Source: Alphaproteobacteria bacterium
Lineage (GTDB): Bacteria; Pseudomonadota; Alphaproteobacteria; SMXP01
Reading direction: 5' to 3'
Length of the DNA stretch: 48,746 nt
Assembly (NCBI GenBank): GCA_028285305.1
Contig: JANQPV010000032.1
Coordinates: 1 to 48,746, forward strand
Shown here: piece by piece, positions 35,431-43,186 of the stretch
Layout of the letters: each line of letters starts with the position of its first letter
Position numbering within the stretch: position 1 is the first letter of the stretch
The notes under the pieces: generated by a model
What the model saw: only the letters and a program-made list of their open reading frames with translations
Databases searched by the model: none
Told to the model about the DNA's origin: nothing
Translations under genes and position numbers: made by a program

Positions 35431-35895
35431 TTAGCCGAGACCGGTGATAGTCGACGTGGGTGTCTCGCCTTGCGCCTCCAGCTCGTCGAGAGCTTTGACC
35501 ACCGCATCAAACGTCAAGAGCGTTGAGGCATGGCGGCCCTTATAGTCGCGCACGGGCGTGAGGATCTCCAAATCTGCCCATTTGCCCGTGGGCGGGTCGC
35601 CGTTTTCCTTGATCATGGCGTGCATGGTCTTTTGCAGCTCGCGCAATTCCTTGACCGTTGAGCCGACCACATGGCGGGCCATAATCGAGGAAGAGCTTTG
35701 TCCAAGCGCACAGGCTTTGACATCATGGGCAAAGTCCACAACGACGCCGTTTTCGACCTTCAGATCGACCGTCACCTTAGAGCCACACAAGCGGCTGACG
35801 CACGTCGCCGTCGCATCGGGGTCGTCCAGACGCCCGATGCGCTCAATATTCCCCGCAAAATCGAGGATCCGCGCATTGTAAAGCTCGTCAATCAT
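35431..35895 (-). CDS. IscU/NifU-like iron-sulfur scaffold protein
   Basis: 154 aa. The N-terminal core of the NifU/IscU fold is visible: LYNARILDFAGNIERIGRL, then Cys32 and Cys37 in TCVSRLCGSKV, and Cys62 in VKACALGQSSSSIMA, the counterpart of the Cys-Gly-Ser loop. The position of the third ligand Cys in canonical IscU reads GRHASTLL, with Ala. It lacks an HscA-binding LPPVK motif. A role in Fe-S cluster delivery is inferred from the fold. It is a single gene 101 bp upstream of yidD on the same strand. The ligand set is atypical. Confidence 0.8.
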   Translation of the reverse strand: MIDELYNARILDFAGNIERIGRLDDPDATATCVSRLCGSKVTVDLKVENGVVVDFAHDVKACALGQSSSSIMARHVVGSTVKELRELQKTMHAMIKENGDPPTGKWADLEILTPVRDYKGRHASTLLTFDAVVKALDELEAQGETPTSTITGLG

Positions 35896-35964
35896 GGGGA
35901 CAATTTAGGGGGTAATCGTCAAAATTTCTAGAAACAATGTGGTGGAGGGTATTCAACCCAGACC

Positions 35965-36230
35965 CTCACCCACGAACGGGGGATCCAGTATCCCAGAGCC
36001 TTCGTCCGAGACGCGAACGCGATACCCGCGTGTCCTGGATCCTCGCGACGGAGCGCGAGGATGACCGGGTAATCTGAAAGGACCGCTTACACTTGTCATC
36101 CTTGGGCTTGTCCCGAGGAGCCATGTTTCTGAGCATGAAGACTCCAGACCGCGTTCAGGCCCCACTCGTTTCCATCAGCGCGATATTTGTTCGCTTGTCG
36201 GGGATGACGCAGCAGATTGGAAAACGAGGC
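35965..36230. repeat. Dispersed palindromic repeat cluster
   Basis: Contains GGATCCTCGCG...CGCGAGGATGAC (~36040-36065), GTCATCCTTGGGC...CCCGAGG (~36094-36119), and a GTTCGCTTGTCGGGGATGACG unit (~36190-36210). All are variants of GTCATCC-type dispersed palindromes. No gene recognised in this stretch. Confidence 0.7.
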
Positions 36231-36301
36231 CAAACGTGATCCCCGTCACTCAGCATGCGCCCGTCCCTTCCCATATGGGCTCCAGACGAAAGGAGCGCAT
36301 C

Positions 36302-36694
36302 ATGAAAGCAACGATCAGCAAATGGATGTTCTTCGGCGTGTTGGTTGGGATCGCCGCGCTTACCCTCGTCCACAACATCCTGCCGGATCATCAGATCAGC
36401 ATCGGGCAGGACGCCGCCGGGTGTTACTGGTACAAATCCTGGTTCGACGAAGTGCGCTGCCAGAATTTTTGGGGCGCCGGCGCCCTGGGCGGTCTTTTCA
36501 CCACGTTGCAGTGGTTCTTTATCTATGGGCCGATGATGTTTTTCGTCATCCTTTTGCGCCCTGTCATGTATGGCTCGGTGTTTGAGACGCCGGTCTTGTT
36601 TTTCGCGTCACTCTTTTGTTTTTCGGTCCTCGCATTTTCGCTCTATTGGCCGTTCACGAAGATGCGTGAGCTGATCAGGCAACCGCATAGATAG
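36302..36694 (+). CDS. Small membrane protein, unknown
   Basis: 130 aa from ATG 36302, with AAAGGAGCG just upstream; the frame is open earlier without a site. Hydrophobic segments: WMFFGVLVGIAALTLVHNIL, then LGGLFTTLQWFFIYGPMMFF running into VILLRP, and VLFFASLFCFSVLAFSLYW. Between the first two lies a loop with two Cys (GCYWYKSWFDEVRCQ) that would be in the periplasm and could form a disulfide. No family recognised. It stands between repeat clusters. Confidence 0.65.
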   Translation: MKATISKWMFFGVLVGIAALTLVHNILPDHQISIGQDAAGCYWYKSWFDEVRCQNFWGAGALGGLFTTLQWFFIYGPMMFFVILLRPVMYGSVFETPVLFFASLFCFSVLAFSLYWPFTKMRELIRQPHR

Positions 36695-36794
36695 GTCTTG
36701 TGAGGCAGACGCTCACTCGGTTGAAGGGACGCCTTCCGTGGCGTAAGCTATCGGAACAGATTTGCCATTCGCGAAAAAAGGACGCTGCGGTCGC

Positions 36795-37199
36795 ATGCTT
36801 AGAGAAACCAAACGCGTTGCCTTACTTGGCCTTCATTTCTTGCTTCTTTCGTATGCCTTCGGAACGCCCGCACACACGTGGGAAGACCATTGTCTTATGA
36901 AGAGCAAGGATCAGTTTTCATACGAATATTACGACTTCGGCGAGACGAGCACCAGCCTTGAAATAAGCTTCCCTAAGGAAACCCGCGCGGCGCTCACAGA
37001 GATACATGTCCGCTTTGATTCCGACAGCGAGATCGTTTTCTTCCCTAGTTATCATGAAGCTGATGGTGCGTATCATGCAAAACTGTATTTGCAGCGGGAT
37101 CATCCCTTGTTGACCGTTAGCGGCAATTACCAATTTGAGGTAGGGTGTGTTGGCCGGATCATTGTCCGCTTTGAGAACGGCAAAAAGTTAGCTGACTGA
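36795..37199 (+). CDS. Small exported protein, unknown
   Basis: 134 aa from ATG 36795. An N-terminal signal-like segment (RVALLGLHFLLLSYAFG) is followed by a soluble region with beta-strand character (SLEISFPKETRAALTEIHVR). One Cys lies after the signal (WEDHCLM) and one near the C-terminus (FEVGCVGRI), a possible disulfide pair. The start is not certain; ATG 36762 and ATG 36897 are alternatives, and the last would remove the signal. Codon use looks less GC-rich than in neighbours. No relatives recognised. Confidence 0.5.
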   Translation: MLRETKRVALLGLHFLLLSYAFGTPAHTWEDHCLMKSKDQFSYEYYDFGETSTSLEISFPKETRAALTEIHVRFDSDSEIVFFPSYHEADGAYHAKLYLQRDHPLLTVSGNYQFEVGCVGRIIVRFENGKKLAD

Positions 37200-37202
37200 T
37201 GT

Positions 37203-37285
37203 TTACGCCCGCGGATGCGGGGATGACTCGGTCAGTTTGATTTTCCTTCGCGTCATTCCCGCGCAGGCGGGACTCCAATCAAATC
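37203..37285. repeat. Dispersed GTCATTCCCGC-type repeat
   Basis: ACGCCCGCGGATGCGGGGATGAC and its following inverted partner GTCATTCCCGCGCAGGCGGG (~37254-37273) form imperfect palindromes of the same class as those at 39230-39840. Confidence 0.65.
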
Positions 37286-37300
37286 GGGCCTTGGGGTAGG

Positions 37301-37774
37301 TCAATCCAACGGGACCCCCAAGTGCCGCGAAACAGTTCCCATCGCTGCTTCAACAGCCAACACACTGCCTTCTTCAGCTCGCCTCTGATCTGGGGTCGGA
37401 TTGAGACGACGGTAGGCCTTAAGAGCGTCGGTTCCGACGGAGAGGTAGCTCTCTAAGAACTCATCAATTTCAACGTCAAACTCCTCAAGAACTGTATATC
37501 CACTCATACTTCTTTCTTTACCGCACCTTGCGAAGTAGACGTTCTTTCTACGGAGTACTTCTATGAGATATGGGCCTTCCATAAACCAAAACACGCCTTT
37601 GCCTCTAGAAAGCAAGTCCGAGATTGCCCCGCCCCACATCCCAAGGACCCCAAACCCGATCTCCCACCAATTGTCATCTGGAAACACAACGGTCTGGTGT
37701 TGAACAAATAGCGGGAAACTCACTGTACCGTAGTCGGACACTTCCATCTGGCTTACATGTGCGACTACTCGCAT
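37301..37774 (-). CDS. Hypothetical protein (orphan)
   Basis: 157 aa from ATG 37774; the frame is open upstream into the VOC gene's strand but that part is a shadow of it. The ribosome site is weak. It is soluble with aromatic-rich segments (DDNWWEIGFGVLGMWGG, VFWFMEGPYLIEVL) and an acidic stretch (YTVLEEFDVEIDEFLESYL). No motif or family recognised. It lies 19 bp downstream of the VOC gene on the same strand and may be co-transcribed. Confidence 0.5.
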   Translation of the reverse strand: MRVVAHVSQMEVSDYGTVSFPLFVQHQTVVFPDDNWWEIGFGVLGMWGGAISDLLSRGKGVFWFMEGPYLIEVLRRKNVYFARCGKERSMSGYTVLEEFDVEIDEFLESYLSVGTDALKAYRRLNPTPDQRRAEEGSVLAVEAAMGTVSRHLGVPLD

Positions 37775-37793
37775 GACATTCAATTCACTCTGC

Positions 37794-38324
37794 TCACACC
37801 CGCCGTATCGGATCCGTTCCGTCCCAGGCCTTGGCCGCTTCGCGCACCATGTCAAAAAACTCTTTGGTCGGCGGTGCCAGATCCGCCATTTCGTAGATCG
37901 TCCCGAAATCGAGGCCCGTGTCGAAATAGATAAAGCGCGTTGCGCCGGCGCGGCCTTGAAACAAGATCTCGCCGCCGGGCGCCTTGAAGCCCTCCACATA
38001 TTGGTCGTAGGCGGAGGAGTCCGGCCAGGAGGACACATGCTGCAAGCCGCCCTTCCCGCCCGTTGCGTCCAGAAACTCGCGGTAAAGGGAAGGCGCGTCG
38101 TTTATGGGTTCGATGAGCTCGATCTGCAAATCGCCGCTGTTGGCGAAGGCATAGAGCGCCTTCATCTGAGACGGCCGGCCGCGATAGATCATGTCCGTGA
38201 ACTGGCTCTCGCCGGTATAGAACCAGGGACCGACGCCCAGCCTCTCCGCCCAATGGGCCATGGCCGCCTCGATGTCGGGAACCACATAGCCGTTCTGAGT
38301 GATGGGGCCGAATTTGATGCTCAT
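37794..38324 (-). CDS. VOC (glyoxalase-fold) family protein
   Basis: 176 aa from ATG 38324, behind AAGGGAGG. Two beta-alpha-beta-beta-beta modules of the vicinal-oxygen-chelate fold: ITQNGYVVPDIEAAMAHWAE then LQIELIEP, and GLQHVSSWPDS with FIYFDTGLDFGTIYEM. Candidate metal ligands are Gln/His and Glu in these strands (IELIE, LQHV, TIYEM). The layout resembles methylmalonyl-CoA epimerase-like or related VOC enzymes; the substrate is open. It is divergent from the enoyl-CoA hydratase-like gene across ~117 bp, so shared control or a shared pathway is possible. Confidence 0.75.
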   Translation of the reverse strand: MSIKFGPITQNGYVVPDIEAAMAHWAERLGVGPWFYTGESQFTDMIYRGRPSQMKALYAFANSGDLQIELIEPINDAPSLYREFLDATGGKGGLQHVSSWPDSSAYDQYVEGFKAPGGEILFQGRAGATRFIYFDTGLDFGTIYEMADLAPPTKEFFDMVREAAKAWDGTDPIRRV

Positions 38325-38441
38325 GGCGCGCCTCCCTTGGGGTTGGTTGGACATAGCTTAGCCCGAAACGCGGGCGTGACAATCCCCTCGGCAGAAGGCA
38401 GAGTGCGGGCCAAACAGGAAATCAAACCAGAGGGGACACCC

Positions 38442-39224
38442 ATGTCAGACCTTATTCTTTACGCCGTGGAGGACGGCGTTGCCACGCTCACCATCAACCG
38501 GGCGGAGAAGAAGAACGCCATGACCTACGCCATGCTGGGCGAGTTCATCCAAAAGGTGGGCGAGATCGGCAAGAACCCGGAAGTCCGTGTGCTCATCATC
38601 ACAGGCCAGCCCGGCGCTTTTTGTGCGGGAACGGATTTGGCGGATCTGGCGACCATTCCGGGCGAGGAGCGCGGCCTGCGCGGCTCGGCCGAAGACCGGG
38701 ACCATTGGTGGCCCATTGTCGAGTGCCCGGTACCGGTGATCGCCGCTATTGACGGGCCGGCCGTGGGCATGGGGGCCGAGTTCGCCACTCAATGCGATAT
38801 TCGCCTCGCCTCCCCGAATGCGCGTTTCGCTTGGAACTTCGCCCAGCGCGGTCTGGTGCCGGATACGGGCGCGGGCTCTTATCTTCTCCCCCGTCTCATC
38901 GGGCATCAGAACGCCTTGCGTCTTCTTTACACGGCGCAGTTTTTGTCCGTGGAAGAAGCCCATGGGCTGGGCTTTGTCCATCAGATCGTCGAGTCTTCTG
39001 AGTTGCTTGAGACGGCCAACGCCCTCGCCCGCTCCATGCTCGCGAGCTCCCCGTTCTCCCTCCGGCGGATCAAGTCATTGGTGTACGAAGGGCTCGGCGC
39101 CACGGTGCCCGAACATATGCAGCGCCACACCACCGCCATGGCGGAGTGCTTCAAAAGCGACGACCACCGGGAAGGCGTGGCGTCATTCTTGGAGCGGCGC
39201 CCGGCGGCGTTTACGGGGAGATAG
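38442..39224 (+). CDS. Enoyl-CoA hydratase/isomerase-family protein
   Basis: 260 aa from ATG 38442 with GAGGGG upstream. Crotonase fold: ATLTINRAEKKNAMTYAML, the oxyanion-hole segment GQPGAFCAGTDLADLA, then IDGPAVGMGAEFATQCDI, where Glu matches the first catalytic Glu of hydratases. The second catalytic Glu, normally in a PEI motif, is replaced: the region reads FAWNFAQRGLVPDTGAGSYL. A true hydratase is thus uncertain; isomerase, dehalogenase or another crotonase reaction is possible. It is divergent from the VOC protein gene. Confidence 0.8.
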   Translation: MSDLILYAVEDGVATLTINRAEKKNAMTYAMLGEFIQKVGEIGKNPEVRVLIITGQPGAFCAGTDLADLATIPGEERGLRGSAEDRDHWWPIVECPVPVIAAIDGPAVGMGAEFATQCDIRLASPNARFAWNFAQRGLVPDTGAGSYLLPRLIGHQNALRLLYTAQFLSVEEAHGLGFVHQIVESSELLETANALARSMLASSPFSLRRIKSLVYEGLGATVPEHMQRHTTAMAECFKSDDHREGVASFLERRPAAFTGR

Positions 39225-39229
39225 CCTCT

Positions 39230-39840
39230 CGTCGCTCCCGGAGTCGTCCTCGGGCTGGTCCCGAGGACCCAGTGTCCAACGGCACGACTCATCGATTGCT
39301 CTCGACAACACGCGCGTACTATTCATGGATCCTCGCGACGGTGCGCGAGGATGACATTTGATTGTTTCGCCAGCCTTCGCAAAAGACTCCGTCATCCCCG
39401 CACCCGCTTTCGCGGGCGTAAACTGCATCGGTGATCCAGAACCCCTGCGGTCATCCCCGCGAAGGCGGGGATCCAATACGTCGTGCACTTTCATTTCTAG
39501 TCTTGGTTCTCACCTAACCCGGTGTCGCCTGGATCCCCGATCAGCGCGAACTCCGTTCGCTTGTCGGGGATGACGGTGAAGCTAATGAGGCGAAAACATG
39601 AAAACCGTCATTGCGAGGAGCAACGCGACGACGCAATCCAGAGCCGCTCACGCATGGGAATGTCGCCCTGGATCGCCGCGCCGGCGGCTCGCGATGACGA
39701 GGCTGGACCCCCAGTCGAGCTGGGGTGTTGAAACTATATTGAGACAGAGACCAAAAACTGATGGTCATTCCCCCGCTTTAAGCGGGGGTCCACCAAACCT
39801 GGATCCCCGATCGAGCCGGGGATGATCCGCAGACGATTGA
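39230..39840. repeat. Mosaic of dispersed palindromic repeats (~610 bp)
   Basis: No gene here. At least six units of two or three families follow each other: a GTCCTCGGGCT...CCGAGGACC hairpin (~39242), a GGATCCTCGCG...GCGAGGATGAC unit (~39328), GTCATCCCCGC...GCGGGCG (~39391), GTCATCCCCGCGAAGGCGGGG (~39451), a GGATCCCCGATCAGCG...TTGTCGGGGATGACG unit (~39531), a GTCATTGCGAGGAGC...GCGATGACG unit (~39603-39701), and TCATTCCCCCGCTTTAAGCGGGGG (~39764). These are recognised classes of intergenic bacterial palindromes. Confidence 0.85.
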
Positions 39841-39843
39841 TCG

Positions 39844-41217
39844 TCAGCGGATCACCTTCCACGTGGTCCCTTCCGGCCCGTCATCGAGCTGGACACCCAT
39901 GTCAGTCAACTGGTCGCGGATCTCGTCGGCCTTAGCAAAGTCTTTGGCTTTGCGGGCGGCGGCGCGGTCAGCGATGAGGGCTTCGATCTGGGCCGCATCC
40001 ACGTCGCCGGAGCCCGGCATGTCTTTGAACCAGGACTCCGGCTCTTGGCCGAGGACACCCAGCAGCCCGCCGGCGGCCAGCAATTGGCCTTTGAGTTGCG
40101 CTTGCTCACCCGCCTCAGTTGCCACGTTCAGCTTGCGGACTGTATCCGAGACTTCGGCAATGGCTTTGGGCGTGTTCAAATCGTCCTCCAACGCCGCGAC
40201 AAAAGCCTCCGGCGCGCCTATATCCGCCGCCTCGATCCCCTGCACGTCGCGCAGCGCCTGGTACCAGCCGTCGAGCGTGCTTTGGGACTGAGCCACCAAT
40301 CCGTCCGTCCAATCGATGGGCTGACGATAGTGGCCCGACAGCAAAACAAGGCGCAGCGTTTCACCGGGATGGTCTTTCAGCAGGTCATGGGGAAGCAAGA
40401 CATTGCCAATGCTCTTGGACATCTTTTCGCTGTCGACGTTTAGAAAGCCGTTGTGCATCCAATAGCGGGCAAAGACCTTGCCGCCATGGGCGCAAGTGCT
40501 CTGGGCCCGTTCATTCTCATGATGCGGAAAGGCGAGATCGATGCCGCCGCCATGGATGTCGATGGTCTCGCCCAAATGTTTCTCCGCCATGGCCGAGCAT
40601 TCGATATGCCAGCCCGGCCGGCCGCGGCCCCAGGGACTGTCCCAGCCCGGTTGATCCTCCGATGACGGCTTCCATAAGACAAAGTCGCCGGGATCTTTTT
40701 TGTAAGGGGCAACCTCCACCCGGGCCCCGGCCAGCATCTCTTCCGGGTCCCGCTTTGAGAGTTCGCCATATCCGTCATAGGTGCCCACCTGAAAAAGAAC
40801 ATGGCCTTCGGCTTCATAGGCTTTGTCCAATGAGATAAGCGTTTCGATCATCGCTATGATCTCAGGGATCGTTTCCGTCACTTTAGGCTGGACGTCCGGG
40901 TCGAGAGCGCCAAGCGCTGCGGCATCTTCCTGATACACCCGCGTAAACTTCTCGGTTATATCGGTGAACGGAACACCCTGCTCGGCGGCCCGGTCCATAA
41001 TGCGGTCGTCAATGTCGGTGATGTTGCGCACATAGGTGACGCGCGGGTATTTCGTCTTCAGGAGCCGGTAGAGCACATCGAAGACAGCAACGGGGCGGGC
41101 GTTGCCGATATGGGTGTAGCTGTAAACGGTCGGCCCACAGACATACATGGTCACATGAGCCGGATCGAGGGGAATGAACTCTTCTTTTTGGCGCGTGAGC
41201 GTGTTGTAGATCTGCAT
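39844..41217 (-). CDS. cysS: Cysteine--tRNA ligase
   Basis: 457 aa. Class I synthetase: YSYTHIGNARP carries the HIGH motif, preceded by MYVCGPTVY with the zinc Cys; WHIECSAMAEKHLG carries a second zinc Cys; and EKMSKSIGN is the KMSKS motif. The C-terminal tRNA-binding part ends DDGPEGTTWKV. It charges tRNA-Cys. The gene is solitary; a ~400-bp regulatory gap separates it from the divergent folE. The downstream side is the repeat mosaic, starting 4 bp after the stop. Confidence 0.97.
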   Translation of the reverse strand: MQIYNTLTRQKEEFIPLDPAHVTMYVCGPTVYSYTHIGNARPVAVFDVLYRLLKTKYPRVTYVRNITDIDDRIMDRAAEQGVPFTDITEKFTRVYQEDAAALGALDPDVQPKVTETIPEIIAMIETLISLDKAYEAEGHVLFQVGTYDGYGELSKRDPEEMLAGARVEVAPYKKDPGDFVLWKPSSEDQPGWDSPWGRGRPGWHIECSAMAEKHLGETIDIHGGGIDLAFPHHENERAQSTCAHGGKVFARYWMHNGFLNVDSEKMSKSIGNVLLPHDLLKDHPGETLRLVLLSGHYRQPIDWTDGLVAQSQSTLDGWYQALRDVQGIEAADIGAPEAFVAALEDDLNTPKAIAEVSDTVRKLNVATEAGEQAQLKGQLLAAGGLLGVLGQEPESWFKDMPGSGDVDAAQIEALIADRAAARKAKDFAKADEIRDQLTDMGVQLDDGPEGTTWKVIR

Positions 41218-41356
41218 GGGGCCTGGTTGATTTGGGTTGAGTAGATTTTGTAGGGTCGATTAGCGCAGCTGTATCCACCGCCGCAACCTCGCATATGGGG
41301 CATTCGGCTTTGTTAATACACCCCACTTTGGCAATCCGGGATTCCGTAACTCTCTC

Positions 41357-41405
41357 TTGACGCGGCGCGCCCTCAATGCTCCAATCCCACTGACAATTTG
41401 TCAGT
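41357..41405 (+). promoter_or_regulatory. Putative promoter with palindromic operator, cysS-folE spacer
   Basis: TTGACG (41357-41362), 17-bp spacer, TCCAAT (41380-41385), then ACTGACAA-t-TTGTCAGT (41389-41405), a perfect 8-bp inverted repeat at the expected start site. It is ~215 bp upstream of folE, in the 403-bp gap 41218-41620, and could also serve a leader RNA. The rest of the gap shows only a lone TATACT at 41468. Confidence 0.4.
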
Positions 41406-41620
41406 CCTATTGGCGAGGCGCATACCTGATCACTTCTAAAAGGATGAAATTGGCTTTTTGTGCGATATATACTAAACCGTGACCGGTGATATGACGTTAT
41501 TGCGTTGAGACTTATCGCCCGAATACCACCGGTCTCGGGGAGGTTTTCTTCAGATAGGATTTAGTGATCTTGGCGTCTGAAGGTTGCCCATAACGACAAA
41601 AGCGAAGAAGGTAGAACGAG

Positions 41621-42277
41621 ATGGATGCACTTAGAGAAGGTGCTGCCATTGAGAAGGACGCGGATGCCGACTCCTCAATTGGGCAGGAGAAGGAGAGCGC
41701 GATGGTCACGCGTCCGAGCAAAGAAGAAGCAATGGCAGCGGTGAGGACCCTTATCCGCTGGGCAGGAGACGATCCTGAGCGCGAAGGCTTGCTCGACACG
41801 CCGGACCGGGTCACCCGGGCTTACGAAGAATTTTTTGCGGGCTATTTGGAAGAGCCCGAAGACGTGCTGGGCCGCACGTTTGAAGAGGTCGAAGGCTATA
41901 GCGATATGGTCATGCTGCGCGACATCGACCTGGAATCCCATTGCGAGCATCACATGGTGCCCATCTTGGGCAAAGCCCACGTGGCGTATGTCCCGACGAA
42001 TAAAGTCGTTGGAATCAGCAAGTTAGCCCGCGTGGTTGAGATCTTTGCGAAACGCTTGCAGACCCAGGAAACGATGACGGCGCAGATCGGTGAAGTGATC
42101 CAACGGGTTCTGGATCCGGCCGGCGTCGCGGTTCTGGTCGAAGCCAAGCACCAATGCATGACCACGCGGGGCATTCACAAGACCAAAGTGGCGACCATCA
42201 CGTCTCATTTTACAGGTGTGTTCCAGACCGAAGAACGGATGGAGCGCCGATTCCTTGAGATGGTCAGAGAAAAATAG
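41621..42277 (+). CDS. folE: GTP cyclohydrolase I
   Basis: 218 aa, normal length. Active-site and zinc residues are seen in [20 protein letters not shown] (Cys and two His) and in [12 protein letters not shown] (second zinc Cys). [19 protein letters not shown] is the conserved helix. It makes dihydroneopterin triphosphate from GTP, first step of folate and biopterin synthesis. It may start at ATG 41621 or at 41702 (MVTRPSKEE), which would drop a 27-residue extension. hisI follows after 12 bp in the same direction. Confidence 0.96.
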   Translation: MDALREGAAIEKDADADSSIGQEKESAMVTRPSKEEAMAAVRTLIRWAGDDPEREGLLDTPDRVTRAYEEFFAGYLEEPEDVLGRTFEEVEGYSDMVMLRDIDLESHCEHHMVPILGKAHVAYVPTNKVVGISKLARVVEIFAKRLQTQETMTAQIGEVIQRVLDPAGVAVLVEAKHQCMTTRGIHKTKVATITSHFTGVFQTEERMERRFLEMVREK

Positions 42278-42289
42278 GCCAGGCGGGGC

Positions 42290-42775
42290 ATGAGTCAGCA
42301 AGCGGATAATCTCTTTGCCGAACGGGTGAGTATCGAACAGGTGGAAGAAGGCAACAGCCTTGCCCCCAAGTTCGGTGCCGACGGCCTGATCCCCGTGATC
42401 ACCACCGATGCCGAGAGCGGCGACGTTCTTATGCACGGCTATATGAACGCCGACGCCCTTCGCAAAACAATCGAGACCGGCGAAGCGCACTATTGGAGCC
42501 GAAGCCGCGAGATCATCTGGCACAAAGGGGCAACGAGCGGGCTCGTGCAGCACATTGTGGAAATGCGGATCGATGACGATCAGGATTCTGTTTGGCTAAG
42601 AGTGAATGTGGCTGGCAACGGGGCCTCCTGTCACGTCGGGTATCGCTCGTGCTTTTACCGGGCGGTCCCAACGGGCAAAGCGGATGCTCCTCTGGAATTG
42701 TCCTTTACCGAAACCGAGAAAGTCTTTGATCCCAAAGAGGTTTACGGCGACGCGCCCAATCCGACGAAACTCTAA
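42290..42775 (+). CDS. hisI: Phosphoribosyl-AMP cyclohydrolase
   Basis: 161 aa. The HisI signature is clear: [38 protein letters not shown], then [15 protein letters not shown] with the metal-binding Asp residues and [14 protein letters not shown] with the zinc Cys pair. It opens the purine ring of phosphoribosyl-AMP in histidine synthesis. The 12-bp gap to folE implies a common transcript. No hisE fusion is present. An extra ~45 residues at the C-terminus are normal variation for alphaproteobacteria. Confidence 0.96.
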   Translation: MSQQADNLFAERVSIEQVEEGNSLAPKFGADGLIPVITTDAESGDVLMHGYMNADALRKTIETGEAHYWSRSREIIWHKGATSGLVQHIVEMRIDDDQDSVWLRVNVAGNGASCHVGYRSCFYRAVPTGKADAPLELSFTETEKVFDPKEVYGDAPNPTKL

Positions 42776-42788
42776 ATCCGCCCATACT

Positions 42789-43169
42789 CTAGGGAATGGC
42801 TTTTTCTTCCTGAAACGTCACCGTGCTGAGCACAATACCGGCCTTCGCGTCGATCACCGTCATCTGATAGGTCCCGTCCGGCAGAAGGTGGCGAATGGTG
42901 AGGTAGCGTTCGGACAATTGGGTCTCGATCAATTTAGCGCCCGGCGGGACCGAAACCGAGATCTCCCGGCCGGATCCTTCGACAAGAGTTTGCGTGACGC
43001 CGGTTTGGGCCTGTTCGTCGGCATTCGACACCCTGTAAATGATTGTACCAATAACCAAAGCAAAGCCGCCCACCAGTAAGATCCCGAGAAAGATCACGAT
43101 GGCCTTCAAGATGGTATAGTTGGGCACCTCTTCGGGGGCGTTAGGGCTTTGCGGCGAGACTTGAGACAA
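42789..43169 (-). CDS. DUF6476-like single-pass membrane protein
   Basis: Taken from TTG 43169 (126 aa); the frame is open to 43208 but that part overlaps the divergent rluD start. The ribosome site is poor, so the start is uncertain. One membrane helix (ILKAIVIFLGILLVGGFALV) follows a short N-terminus; then a ~75-residue soluble domain with the pattern GSGREISVSVPPGAKLIETQ and ERYLTIRHLLPDGTYQM. I recognise this as resembling a small family called DUF6476, in proteobacterial rluD neighbourhoods; unverified. Function unknown. It converges on hisI and is divergent from rluD. Confidence 0.65.
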   Translation of the reverse strand: MSQVSPQSPNAPEEVPNYTILKAIVIFLGILLVGGFALVIGTIIYRVSNADEQAQTGVTQTLVEGSGREISVSVPPGAKLIETQLSERYLTIRHLLPDGTYQMTVIDAKAGIVLSTVTFQEEKAIP

Positions 43170-43186
43170 GGTGAAAGTTCCGTTTG

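Noticed and set aside
37773-38441. A 223-residue N-terminal extension of the enoyl-CoA hydratase-like protein
   Set aside because: It is antisense to the VOC gene, and the ATG at 38442 has a good ribosome site and the family's normal length.
39522-39825. Short open frames within the repeat mosaic
   Set aside because: They consist of palindromic repeat sequence read in frame and would change with each repeat insertion.
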